Source: CAVPMN01 sp963706425
GTDB taxonomy: Bacteria; Actinomycetota; Acidimicrobiia; Acidimicrobiales; Acidimicrobilacustridaceae
DNA length: 64,000 nucleotides
Assembly (NCBI GenBank): GCA_963706425.1
Contig: CAVPMN010000020.1
Span: 1,426,001-1,490,000 of the forward strand
Direction of reading: 5' to 3'
The notes under the pieces: model-generated
What the model was told of the DNA's origin: nothing
Databases searched by the model: none
The model's input: only the letters and a program-made list of their open reading frames with translations
Shown here: positions 37,630 through 45,741 of the stretch, in pieces
Layout of the letters: the number at the start of each line of letters is the position of its first letter
How positions within the stretch are numbered: the first letter of the stretch is position 1
Translations under genes and position numbers: made by a program

Positions 37630-37953
37630 ATGCCAACCGAAACCGGACGTCACCGGCTGTACGAGAAGATCAAGGAGCAGTGGGGCGAAGAGCACGCCGC
37701 TGAGCTCATGAGCTACCTCCCACCCGTCGGCTGGGCCGACGTCGCCACCAAGCAAGACCTGGCCCAGCTCGGCAACGAGCTACGCCTCGAGATCGCCGCC
37801 GGATCCATCGGCCTGCGGGGCGAGATGGCCGAGCTGCGAGCCGAGATGCACCAGGAGCTCGGGCGTCAGCTGCGCTGGATCCTCGGCTCGACGATGACGG
37901 CGATGGCAGTGCTCACAGCGGTCTTCGCCATCATCGTCGGCCTGCTTGCCTAG
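37630..37953 (+). CDS. Coiled-coil, tail-anchored membrane protein of unknown function
   Basis: 107 residues. An N-terminal conserved segment HRLYEKIKEQWGEEHAAELM then SYLPPVGWADVATKQDL is followed by a coiled coil (LAQLGNELRLEIAAGSIGLR to ELRAEMHQELGRQL) and a C-terminal membrane helix MTAMAVLTAVFAIIVGLLA. This layout resembles DUF1640/CCDC90-like small proteins seen in actinobacteria. ATG 37630 starts the conserved part; the upstream in-frame region has no good site. Function is unknown. Confidence 0.72.
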   Translation: MPTETGRHRLYEKIKEQWGEEHAAELMSYLPPVGWADVATKQDLAQLGNELRLEIAAGSIGLRGEMAELRAEMHQELGRQLRWILGSTMTAMAVLTAVFAIIVGLLA

Positions 37954-38049
37954 CCGGGCGACTGCGCCGAGTGCGCACGGAACATCGTTCGTGCGTAAGC
38001 GCGGGGGCGATCGATGGTCAGGTCCTCCATGAACCCAAGGAGGACCACC

Positions 38050-39048
38050 GTGAACACCGCCGACACCACCCTCGAGATGCCCCGAGTCGCCACCCGTAGC
38101 CGCAGGTCACGGCGCCGAACAGCCGTTCTGGCGACCGCCGTCGTGCTCCTGATGGCAGCGGTGCTGGCGGTCGTTGCGGTGCCCTCGTCGAGCCCGGGCA
38201 CCCCCTCGATGCAGGAAGCCGAAGCGGCGGCCCGATCCCCACAAGGCGCCCACTCAGGCTCGACCCGCCCGGGTAGCGCCGCCGACGTCGACGGGGAAGC
38301 CCTCGACGCGACCACCACGACCGGGGACGCGGGTCCGATCGCGGACGGCGCGTCCAGCGCGCAGCCCTCCGGCGCGCCTGACGCCGGCGACGGTCCCGCG
38401 GCGCCCGCACCCGCTGCGCCGCAGCTCGTCGTCGACACCGACATCTACGCCGAGCCCGGTGCCAACGGCGTGCTGTTCCGCATCGGCAACAGCGGTGGTG
38501 CGCCGCTGCACTGGACGGTGCCGCACGGCGATGGGCCCGTGAACCCCGTTCAGCCCGAGGTGGGGACGATCACACCAGGTGGCACGCAGATCGTGTCCTT
38601 CGAGCTAGGCCATCCGCTGCAAAGTGACACTGTCTTCTCGTTGACCGTCGAGAGCGACGGTGGGACCGCCGACGTGAAGGTGCACCTCGACGCCCTCGAC
38701 CCGGTGTTCGAGATCGTCGGTGGCACGTGGAACATCCGCAACGGCAACACCTTCCTCGTCTCCTACACCGACATGGACCTGGGCTTGACGCTGAAGAACG
38801 TCGGCGCCCAGCCGCTGCACATCGAGCCGCAACTGGTCGACGGGCTGGCGATGATCGGCGGGCCGTGGACGCTCGAGCCCGGTGAGGAAGCCCACCTGCA
38901 CCTCGTGCTCTGCAATGCCGCCTACAGCGGGGGCATCCCCGACTTCCACGACCGCGACTTCCACATCCACACCGATGGCTGGCAGGGGACGCTCGACTTC
39001 ATGGTCCGATTCACCCTCGCCCCCGGTCAGGTAGCCCTTCCCTGCTGA
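38050..39048 (+). CDS. Membrane-anchored protein with Ig-like domains, unknown function
   Basis: 332 residues from GTG 38050, chosen because AAGGAGG lies six bases before it; upstream ATGs (38014, 38029) lack a site. Residues 1-30 are cytoplasmic and basic (RSRRSRRRTAVL). A hydrophobic segment TAVVLLMAAVLAVVAVP follows. A Ser/Thr/Ala/Pro-rich spacer (to about residue 125) leads to a beta-rich domain with APQLVVDTDIYAEPGANGVL, TITPGGTQIVSFELGH and PGEEAHLHLVLCNAAYSGGI. The plan resembles secreted or anchored Ig-like proteins. No family is recognised. Confidence 0.65.
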   Translation: MNTADTTLEMPRVATRSRRSRRRTAVLATAVVLLMAAVLAVVAVPSSSPGTPSMQEAEAAARSPQGAHSGSTRPGSAADVDGEALDATTTTGDAGPIADGASSAQPSGAPDAGDGPAAPAPAAPQLVVDTDIYAEPGANGVLFRIGNSGGAPLHWTVPHGDGPVNPVQPEVGTITPGGTQIVSFELGHPLQSDTVFSLTVESDGGTADVKVHLDALDPVFEIVGGTWNIRNGNTFLVSYTDMDLGLTLKNVGAQPLHIEPQLVDGLAMIGGPWTLEPGEEAHLHLVLCNAAYSGGIPDFHDRDFHIHTDGWQGTLDFMVRFTLAPGQVALPC

Positions 39049-39076
39049 TGACCCGGCGCCCGAACGGACGGTCAGC

Positions 39077-40102
39077 TCAGAGGTGGTCGTGGCGCTGCAG
39101 CCAGCGAAACGCCGGGTAGCCCCAGAGCGGCGGCACGTAGAAGGTGGCCAGACGGTAGAGGATCACCGCTGCGAAGGCCGGTTCCTCGGGCATGCCGGCC
39201 GCCACCAGACCGATGGTGAGACCGGTCTCGACCACGCCGACCCCGCCGGGGACCGGCAGCAGGCCGGCGAGCAACGACGTGCTGATCACCGTGACCACCA
39301 GGTCGGCGTAGGAAACGCGGGTGCCGAGCGCACTCGCGAAGAGACCGAGGGCGGCAGAGAACGTGAGGATCGAGGCCAGGTTGCCGCCGACGAGCAACGC
39401 GAGTCGGCGCGGGCTGCGCAAGCCTCGAGCTGCGCTGCGGCCGTCGGCGAACAGGCCGGTCACCCAGGTGCGGACCTGCCGGCGCCGGCTGGGTCGGAGC
39501 ACCGAGATCACCACGACCACCACGGCCACGACGGCGAAGGCCGCCAGCACGCTCCCCCACCCCGGCAGGTCCGGGGCGTCGAGATCGAAGTGCAGGCTCT
39601 GCGGGGTGAACAGCAGGAGGCTGCCGAGCAACAGGGCTTCGACCGCGAACCCGGCCAGGCTGTCGAGGGCGCCGATGGCGAGGGCCGCCCCCTGGCTGAA
39701 TCCCTGCTTCTGGAAGAACCGGACGTTCATGGCGACACGTGCCGCACTGGATGGAACGGCCAGACCGACATAGCCCTGGGCGAGCTGCAGGGCGTAGATC
39801 GGCCGGGCCGGAAGCGGGCGGGGCGAGGCGCCCAGGGTGGAGATGGTCTGGGTCACGCGGGGGATCTGCGCCACCAGCGCGGCGACCGCGACGAGACCCC
39901 ATCTGGCTGAGCCGAGCTCTTCGACCACCGTGGCGAAGTCGAGCCCTGCGAGCGCGTCGACGAGGAACCACACCGCCAGCACGAGCAGGGCGACCTGCAG
40001 GCCCGACCGCCACGTGGCGCGCTGAAGCACCTGAATCGTCGCCGCCCGCACCCGCCCGACCGGCTTCGGCACCCCACTGCCATGTTCAGCCAAGTCGGCC
40101 AC
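39077..40102 (-). CDS. Lysylphosphatidylglycerol synthase TM-region-type membrane protein (UPF0104)
   Basis: 341-residue polytopic membrane protein. It has long hydrophobic helices and the characteristic LPVPGGVGVVETGLTIGLVA, followed by AAVILYRLATFYVPPLWGYP, both landmarks of the AglD/MprF flippase-like family. It lacks the C-terminal synthase domain of MprF. GTG 40102 lies four bases after the stop of the alkylsulfatase gene on the same strand, so the two are probably co-transcribed. Related proteins are thought to flip or transport lipids; the cargo is unknown. Confidence 0.83.
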   Translation of the reverse strand: MADLAEHGSGVPKPVGRVRAATIQVLQRATWRSGLQVALLVLAVWFLVDALAGLDFATVVEELGSARWGLVAVAALVAQIPRVTQTISTLGASPRPLPARPIYALQLAQGYVGLAVPSSAARVAMNVRFFQKQGFSQGAALAIGALDSLAGFAVEALLLGSLLLFTPQSLHFDLDAPDLPGWGSVLAAFAVVAVVVVVISVLRPSRRRQVRTWVTGLFADGRSAARGLRSPRRLALLVGGNLASILTFSAALGLFASALGTRVSYADLVVTVISTSLLAGLLPVPGGVGVVETGLTIGLVAAGMPEEPAFAAVILYRLATFYVPPLWGYPAFRWLQRHDHL

Positions 40103-40106
40103 TCAG

Positions 40107-41996
40107 TCAGGGTGTGACGATGTCGAAGTTCGGGTCGACCGGAGCGAGGACCGCAACGAGTTGCGCCAACACGGCGGGGTCGCCATCGACGGTGACCGTG
40201 CCGTCGCCCAGCGCCGAAGCGATGTCGAGCGTGCCGGTGACCAGCCCGATCAGCGAACGCCGCGTCAGGGTGAACGTGGTGACGGCGCCAGGCGCAGCGC
40301 CCACGGTGCGGTGGTGGAGCGCGCCGTTCCTGAGCTCGGTGACGTAGGTCGTGTCCTCGTCGAGGATCCGCCAGGCGATGAGCACGTGTTGGTCCCAAGC
40401 CATGGGGCCGTCGACTCGCACGGCGATGCTGTCGAACACCTGCGAGACGCTCAAGGCGAACACCATGTCGGGCGACGTCGAGGCAGGTGTGCCGAAGGAC
40501 CCCGAGCGCAGCTCGGTCGCCCCGGCCAGATAGGCGTTGCGCCACGTGCCGTTCTCGGCGCCGAAGCCGAGTTGCTCGAAGGCATCAGCCAGCAGATGAC
40601 GGGCCTCGATGTCGGTGTCGTCAGCGAACACAAGGTGCTTGCCGACCTCGGCACACCAGCGGTAGTCGCCGTCACTCCAGGCCTGGCGGGCAACGGCGAG
40701 GGCGCCGTCACGGCCGCCCATCGCGGCGACGTAGCGGCTGGCGACTGCTTCCGGCGGGTGGGGCCAGAGGTTGGCAGGGTTGGCGTCGTACCAGCCCATG
40801 TAGCGCTGGTAGACGGCCTTGACGTTGTGATTGACCGACCCGTAGTAGCCGTGGGTGTGCCACTGCTGTTCGAGCGCCGGTGGCATCTCGAGGACCTCGG
40901 CGATCTCGGCGCCCGTATACCCCTGGTTGAGCATGCGCAGGGTCTGGTCGTGCAGGTAGAGGTACATGTCGCGCTGCATGGCAAGGAACTCGACCCCACG
41001 CTCCCGACCCCACGTCGGCCAGTGGTGCGAAGCGAACACCACGTCGAGCTGGTCACCCCACAGGTCGATGGTCTCGGTGAGGTAGTGCGCCCACGCATGG
41101 GCGTCGCGCACGACAGCGCCGCGAATGGTGAGGATGTTGTGCAGCGTGTGCGAGGTGTTCTCCGCCGCGCAGAGCGCCCGGTGCTGGGGGAAGTAGAAGT
41201 TCATCTCGGCGGGAGCCTCGGTGCCCGGAGTGAGCTGGAACTCGATCTCGACCCCGTCGATGGCGACGCGCTGGCCCGTGCGGGTGATGTCAATGGTCGG
41301 CGCGATGAGGCTGACGGTCCCGGTCGAGGTGGTCTGCCCCAGCCCCGTGCCGATCTGGCCCGCCGGGCCAACCTCGAGCGACGCGCCGTACATGTATCCC
41401 GCTCGGCGCAGCATGGCGGTGCCCGCGAACACGTTCTCGGCGACGGCGTGATGCATGAACCCGTCGGGCGCGATCACCTCCACCTCACCGGCCGCAACCT
41501 GCTCTTCGGTGATGATGCCCTTCACGCCCCCGAAGTGATCGACATGCGAGTGTGTGTAGATCATCGCCTTGACCGGTCGGGGCCCGCGGTGCTCGGTGTA
41601 GAGCGCGAAGGCTGCTGCCGCGGTCTCCGCGCTGATCAGCGGGTCGATGACGATCACGCCGGTGTCGCCTTCGACCACCGTCATCACCGACAGGTCGTAG
41701 CCCCGGAGCTGGTAGATGCCGGGGACGACCTCGAACAGCCCGTCCTCGATGAGCAGCTGGCCCTGCCGCCAGAGGCTCGGGTTCGCAGTGTCCGGCGCGT
41801 CGGCACCCCGCAAGAAGTCGTAGGCATCGAGGTCCCACACGATTCGTCCGTCAGCGGTGGTGATCTGCCGCTGGTCGGAGCGGCCCACGAACCCGCGGGT
41901 CGCATCGTCGAAGTCCTGGCGGTCGTGCATCGGCAGGGAGCTGGCCATCTGAGCGATGGCAGCCCGGGTCGTTTCGGTCGCTCGCCTCTCGGCCAT
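40107..41996 (-). CDS. Alkylsulfatase (SdsA1/BDS1-type metallo-beta-lactamase fold)
   Basis: 629 residues from ATG 41996 (GAGGAG nine bases upstream). The metallo-beta-lactamase domain has GDTGVIVIDPLISAETAAAA and the zinc motif YTHSHVDHFGGVKGI (HxHxDH). Further metal and substrate regions are GFMHHAVAENVFAG, FYFPQHRALCAAENT, and VVFASHHWPTWGRERGVEF. The dimerisation domain (about residues 380-510, ADAFEQLGFGAENGTWRNAY) and a C-terminal SCP2-like domain (about 520-629) complete the SdsA1 architecture. The family hydrolyses primary or secondary alkyl sulfates to alcohols and sulfate, usually periplasmic or extracellular; no signal peptide is obvious here. It is divergent from a tandem TetR regulator, which probably represses it. 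Confidence 0.88.
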   Translation of the reverse strand: MAERRATETTRAAIAQMASSLPMHDRQDFDDATRGFVGRSDQRQITTADGRIVWDLDAYDFLRGADAPDTANPSLWRQGQLLIEDGLFEVVPGIYQLRGYDLSVMTVVEGDTGVIVIDPLISAETAAAAFALYTEHRGPRPVKAMIYTHSHVDHFGGVKGIITEEQVAAGEVEVIAPDGFMHHAVAENVFAGTAMLRRAGYMYGASLEVGPAGQIGTGLGQTTSTGTVSLIAPTIDITRTGQRVAIDGVEIEFQLTPGTEAPAEMNFYFPQHRALCAAENTSHTLHNILTIRGAVVRDAHAWAHYLTETIDLWGDQLDVVFASHHWPTWGRERGVEFLAMQRDMYLYLHDQTLRMLNQGYTGAEIAEVLEMPPALEQQWHTHGYYGSVNHNVKAVYQRYMGWYDANPANLWPHPPEAVASRYVAAMGGRDGALAVARQAWSDGDYRWCAEVGKHLVFADDTDIEARHLLADAFEQLGFGAENGTWRNAYLAGATELRSGSFGTPASTSPDMVFALSVSQVFDSIAVRVDGPMAWDQHVLIAWRILDEDTTYVTELRNGALHHRTVGAAPGAVTTFTLTRRSLIGLVTGTLDIASALGDGTVTVDGDPAVLAQLVAVLAPVDPNFDIVTP

Positions 41997-42025
41997 CCCC
42001 TGCACTCCTCTCGATGCGGTTCTAC

Positions 42026-42036
42026 CCACTGCAGAA
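42026..42036 (-). promoter_or_regulatory. Alkylsulfatase promoter copy of the TCT(G/A)CAGTGGG element
   Basis: On the minus strand TTCTGCAGTGGG lies 30 bases before the alkylsulfatase ATG. It mirrors TCTACAGTGGG at 42111-42121 on the opposite strand (10 of 11 matching). An inverted pair of this kind in a divergent promoter suggests one regulator controls both genes. Confidence 0.4.
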
Positions 42037-42039
42037 TTT

Positions 42040-42064
42040 CGGTTACCAACCGCCTACGTTAACG
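42040..42064. promoter_or_regulatory. Two palindromes in the alkylsulfatase / TetR intergenic region
   Basis: CGGTT-ACC-AACCG (42040-42052) and CGTTAACG (42057-42064) are adjacent perfect inverted repeats midway between the divergent genes. They are candidate operator sites for the tandem TetR protein. Confidence 0.45.
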
Positions 42065-42106
42065 GCATTGGTCCAAACGGTGCGGTCCGGCAGACCATCA
42101 TTTCCA

Positions 42107-42121
42107 ACTGTCTACAGTGGG
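42107..42121 (+). promoter_or_regulatory. ACTGTCTACAG element before the TetR gene
   Basis: ACTGTCTACAG (42107-42117), continuing TGGG, directly upstream of the ATG at 42126. The same eleven bases recur on the minus strand at 47407-47417 upstream of the sulfatase. TACAGT inside it could also be read as a -10 hexamer, in which case the transcript would be almost leaderless. Confidence 0.45.
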
Positions 42122-42125
42122 CGCC

Positions 42126-43361
42126 ATGGCCGTCGACTCGGGGATCCGCGAACGGCAGCGAGCCGAGAGCGAGGAGGCCATCCTCGATGCCGCATGGGAC
42201 CTGTTCGCCCGTACCGGGCCCGACGGCACGTCGCTGCGAGACGTGGCGACCGTCGCCGACCGCAGCCATGTCCTGGTCGCCCGTTACCACGGCTCGAAGG
42301 ATGGACTGCTCGCCTCCGTCACTGCCCGCCTCGCCGATCGCGTCGAGATCGCGGCGAGCCAGGCCCAGGAAACGGACGACCCCGCGACCAACCTCCTCGC
42401 CCTCGCCCGAGAGCAGCGGGCCTGCACCCAGCTGCTCATCCGCAGCGCGATGGGCGACCTCGGGCCGAGAGGCGTCCCCGCCGATCTCGGCGCGACGTGG
42501 GTGCTCGACGCCACCCGGGCACACGCAGGCACCGGTCGGCGAGCTCCAGGGCGACGCACCCGGGTGCTCGCCTACGCGGCAGCGAGCCTTCTCCTCGGCT
42601 GGGTGACCTACGAGGGTTTCCTCATGGCTGCCACCAAGCTCGGCCGCGTGGGCCGGCACCAGCGCGATCGCGAAGCCGGGGCCGCGGCCCATCGACTGAT
42701 GGCGTTGGCGGCCGCACCCACCCCCCGGCTAGCGGCTCGCGACCTGTCCCATCACAACGCGTCCGTCCCTCCGTTGCCGCCGCCGGCCACCGCGCAAGAT
42801 GCGTTGCTGCGCTCAGCGGTCGAGCTGTTCGCGGCTCAGGGCCCGGCATCGGTGTCGGTGCGCGACATCGCGCGGCACGCCGGCGTGAACCAGGGGCTCA
42901 TCTACCGCCACTTCGGGTCGAAGGACGCGCTGCTCGCCGAAGCACTCGAAGCCGGCAGCTCCGGGTTGTTCGGGGCCGCTCAGGCACGCGGTGGGTTCGA
43001 CTTCGACGCCATGAGCCACCTGCTCCATCACCGGTCGGCAGCTCCTCGTCTCATCGCGCGCACACTTGTCGACGACATCGACATCAACTTGGTCAGGCGG
43101 CAGTTCCCCGTGCTGCAACAGCTCGTGAGGGAAGCCCAGCACGCCTCCCCGACCAGAGCCGCCGCCGATCTCTTGCGGCCCCGATTCGCAGGAGCCAACG
43201 CGGCCGCGCTGGCGCTCGGTTCGGTGATCTGGGGCAGACATCTCCGCGGCGCGTTCGACCTCTCGACAGACGATGGCATCGAGTCCGCGATCGCGGATCT
43301 GGCCCGTTTGCTCGTGCTCGGCCCAAACGCGCCAACCGACCACCGGACCACCGCCCGGTGA
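42126..43361 (+). CDS. Tandem two-domain TetR regulator
   Basis: 411 residues with two complete TetR units. Unit 1 (residues about 8-190): AILDAAWDLFARTGPDGTSL and RDVATVADRSHVLVARYHGS. Unit 2 (about 220-400): DALLRSAVELFAAQGPASVS and RDIARHAGVNQGLIYRHFGS. Each has its own ligand-binding half. The arrangement is unusual, since most TetR proteins are single units acting as dimers, and a fused pair may bind as a pseudo-dimer. It is divergent from the alkylsulfatase. ATG 42117 would add three residues. Its stop overlaps the next gene (GTGA), so they are coupled. Confidence 0.86.
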   Translation: MAVDSGIRERQRAESEEAILDAAWDLFARTGPDGTSLRDVATVADRSHVLVARYHGSKDGLLASVTARLADRVEIAASQAQETDDPATNLLALAREQRACTQLLIRSAMGDLGPRGVPADLGATWVLDATRAHAGTGRRAPGRRTRVLAYAAASLLLGWVTYEGFLMAATKLGRVGRHQRDREAGAAAHRLMALAAAPTPRLAARDLSHHNASVPPLPPPATAQDALLRSAVELFAAQGPASVSVRDIARHAGVNQGLIYRHFGSKDALLAEALEAGSSGLFGAAQARGGFDFDAMSHLLHHRSAAPRLIARTLVDDIDINLVRRQFPVLQQLVREAQHASPTRAAADLLRPRFAGANAAALALGSVIWGRHLRGAFDLSTDDGIESAIADLARLLVLGPNAPTDHRTTAR

Positions 43362-44071
43362 GCGACGTCACCGAAGGGCTCATCTTCGGCCCGGACGAGC
43401 GCCGACGTCGCTTTGCCTCCATCGAGGCGGCGTCCATCGCCGGCATCGTCTGCGCCATCGGATGGTCGCTGTCACTGCGCGGCCTCATGGCTGCGCCCGA
43501 CATCGATGCCCCCGCCGCGGAGGTCGCCCGCTTCTACGCTGATCGGTCGAACGCCACCCAGTCGCTGATCTGGCTGCAGGTCCTCGTCTTCTCGACCATC
43601 GCCTTCCTCTGGTTCGTCGGGGTGGTGCGCGGCCGGCTCGGCGACCGCGAGCCGAAGCTGTTCGGCACCGTCTTCTTCGGTGCCAGCATCCTCCTCGCCG
43701 GTCTGCTGTTCCTCGGCGCGGCATTGTTGGCGGCGCCGGCGACATTGGTGGCAGTCGGCGACAAGGTGCCCGACCCCGACACCGCGTCGCTCACCCGGGC
43801 AGCCGCAGCAGTGGTGCTGTCGGTGTTCCTGCCGCGCATCGCCATGCTGGTGATGTTCTCGACCGCAAGCCTCGGACGCGCCACCGGCGCGCTACCCAGC
43901 TGGCTGGTCTGGCTCACCTACGCCGTCGGGGCGGTCGAGTTGGTGAACGTCACCATCTCCACTCCCACCATCTACCTGCTCCCGGCCTGGGTCGCCGTGG
44001 TCAGCGTGGTGCTGCTCGTGCGCCATCCAGCGCACGCGTTCGAACTCGATCGCGGTTCCACCAGCCCCTGA
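43358..44071 (+). CDS. Polytopic membrane protein of unknown function
   Basis: 237-residue membrane protein starting GTG 43358 within the TetR stop (GTGA overlap). Hydrophobic helices include SIAGIVCAIGWSLSLRGLMA, LIWLQVLVFSTIAFLWFVGV, FFGASILLAGLLFLGAALLA, AAAVVLSVFLPRIAMLVMF, and two more near the C-terminus. It resembles DUF4386-type multi-pass proteins in helix spacing but no signature is clear. Its coupling to the regulator suggests it is expressed with the organosulfate genes. Confidence 0.7.
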   Translation: MSDVTEGLIFGPDERRRRFASIEAASIAGIVCAIGWSLSLRGLMAAPDIDAPAAEVARFYADRSNATQSLIWLQVLVFSTIAFLWFVGVVRGRLGDREPKLFGTVFFGASILLAGLLFLGAALLAAPATLVAVGDKVPDPDTASLTRAAAAVVLSVFLPRIAMLVMFSTASLGRATGALPSWLVWLTYAVGAVELVNVTISTPTIYLLPAWVAVVSVVLLVRHPAHAFELDRGSTSP

Positions 44072-44091
44072 CTGCGGGTGGCGACGGACGA

Positions 44092-45741
44092 TCAGCGGCG
44101 CGCTTCGACCCACGCCTGCGCATCGCGTTGCGCACGCGCCAGCGTGGCCCCGACCCGCTCGTCACCCGGATACACGCTGTCGACACCGATCAACTCGGTG
44201 ATCCCCGTGACGCCGAGCTGTTCGATGATGCGGTCGTTGGCCGACACGATCACCAGCCTGCTCCCTCGCTCGCTCAGGGAACGGGCGTAGCGGAACAGCA
44301 CGTCCATGAACGTGGTGCCCAGATCGCTGCGGCCCCGGAGGCGCAGGATGACGACCGAACCGACCGAGTTGTCGCCGACCGCCGGCAGGGCCGCCTCGAA
44401 GGTGGGCGCGGCCGCGAAGAACAGACTGCCGTAGGGCTGGAGGACCACCACCTCGTGCGCCTCGAGCTCGACCGGAGGATCGACCTCGATGGGCGACCCG
44501 TCCTCGGCCAGCACGCGACGCCGCACGGTGACCTGGTTGGACTGGCGAACGACGTGCAGCACGACCGACAGCCCCACGCCGGCGAGCACCGCGTACTGGA
44601 GCGGTACGAGCATCGTGAGCACGAACGTAACGGCCAGCACTGCCTTCTGGACCACGCCGGTTCGCCAGACCGACTGCAGGTCACCCGGCTTGATCGTGCG
44701 GTAGCCGATGAGGATGAGCAGCCCCGCCAATGCCGGCATCGCCACCTGCCCGACCAGCTCCCCGAACACGACGATCACGACCGCCATCACCGCCGCCGCT
44801 ACGAGCAACGACTGCCTGGAGCGAGCGCCCGCCGCCTTGTTGAGCGACGACGCCGACACGGACCCACCGACCGGCATGCCCTGCAACAAGCCGGACGCCA
44901 CGTTGGCGGCGCCCTGACCAACGAAGTCGCGCGACGCGTCCGGATAGCTCCCGTCGGGGTTGGTGAAGTTGGCCGAGATGCCGGCACCCTGCACCAGGCC
45001 GACGAACGCCAGGGACACCGCCGGGATGACCAAGGCGGGCACCAGCCGCACCACGGGCGCCTCGGGTCGAGGCAGCGAGTCGGGCACGATGCCCAGATCG
45101 CTCAAGGTCGCCACCCCCTCCCACCCCGCCAGGTAGGCGGCCGCGGAGGTGACGATGACCGCCACGACCAACCCGAGCGCCCCGAGCCGAGTCCGCTCGA
45201 GCACCACGATGATCGCAATCGTCGAGAGACCGATGAACAGGGTCTGTCCGTCGAGGCGGCCGGGGTGGATCACGGTATTGACAGCCCGGACGACCCGGTT
45301 GGCGCCCTCCGCGCTGTAGCCCGTGAGGTTGGCCAGCTGACCCAGCACGATGTTCACCCCGACCGCGTTGATGAACCCGACCATCACGGCGTTCGACACG
45401 AAGCGGAGCACCGACCCGAGCCGGAGCAGCCCGGCGATCAACATGACGATCCCAGTGAGAACCGACAGCGTCACCAGAGCGCGCTGCGCGTCGTCGGCGT
45501 TGTGCACCGCGCCCACATCGGCGAGCACCATGGCCATGGCGCCGGTGCCCTGAACCGCCATGAACGACGAGCTGGTGAACAGTGCGCCGGTCGCGGTGCC
45601 CACCAGGTAGCCGTAGAGACCCGCCAACGGGTTGACACCGGCCAACAGACCGGTCGCCAGGCCGTCCGGCACCGACTGGACCCCCAGCACGACGCCAGCC
45701 ACAGCGTCTTGCCGGAAGCTCCGGCTGAACGGCGATCTCAA
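44092..45741 (-). CDS. SulP-family anion transporter with STAS domain
   Basis: 549 residues. The SulP signature lies at the start (DAVAGVVLGVQSVPDGLATG; AGVNPLAGLYGYLVGTATGA) and in a later transporter segment (QGAANVASGLLQGMPVGGSV). About 10-12 membrane helices follow, then a C-terminal STAS domain (VVVLQPYGSLFFAAAPTFEA; VILRLRGRSDLGTTFMDVLF; SRLVIVSANDRIIEQL). Bacterial SulP proteins carry sulfate, bicarbonate or dicarboxylates. The start is TTG 45741, overlapping the sulfatase stop as TTGA, so they are translationally coupled. This coupling supports sulfate as cargo, though import or export is not decided. Confidence 0.87.
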   Translation of the reverse strand: MRSPFSRSFRQDAVAGVVLGVQSVPDGLATGLLAGVNPLAGLYGYLVGTATGALFTSSSFMAVQGTGAMAMVLADVGAVHNADDAQRALVTLSVLTGIVMLIAGLLRLGSVLRFVSNAVMVGFINAVGVNIVLGQLANLTGYSAEGANRVVRAVNTVIHPGRLDGQTLFIGLSTIAIIVVLERTRLGALGLVVAVIVTSAAAYLAGWEGVATLSDLGIVPDSLPRPEAPVVRLVPALVIPAVSLAFVGLVQGAGISANFTNPDGSYPDASRDFVGQGAANVASGLLQGMPVGGSVSASSLNKAAGARSRQSLLVAAAVMAVVIVVFGELVGQVAMPALAGLLILIGYRTIKPGDLQSVWRTGVVQKAVLAVTFVLTMLVPLQYAVLAGVGLSVVLHVVRQSNQVTVRRRVLAEDGSPIEVDPPVELEAHEVVVLQPYGSLFFAAAPTFEAALPAVGDNSVGSVVILRLRGRSDLGTTFMDVLFRYARSLSERGSRLVIVSANDRIIEQLGVTGITELIGVDSVYPGDERVGATLARAQRDAQAWVEARR

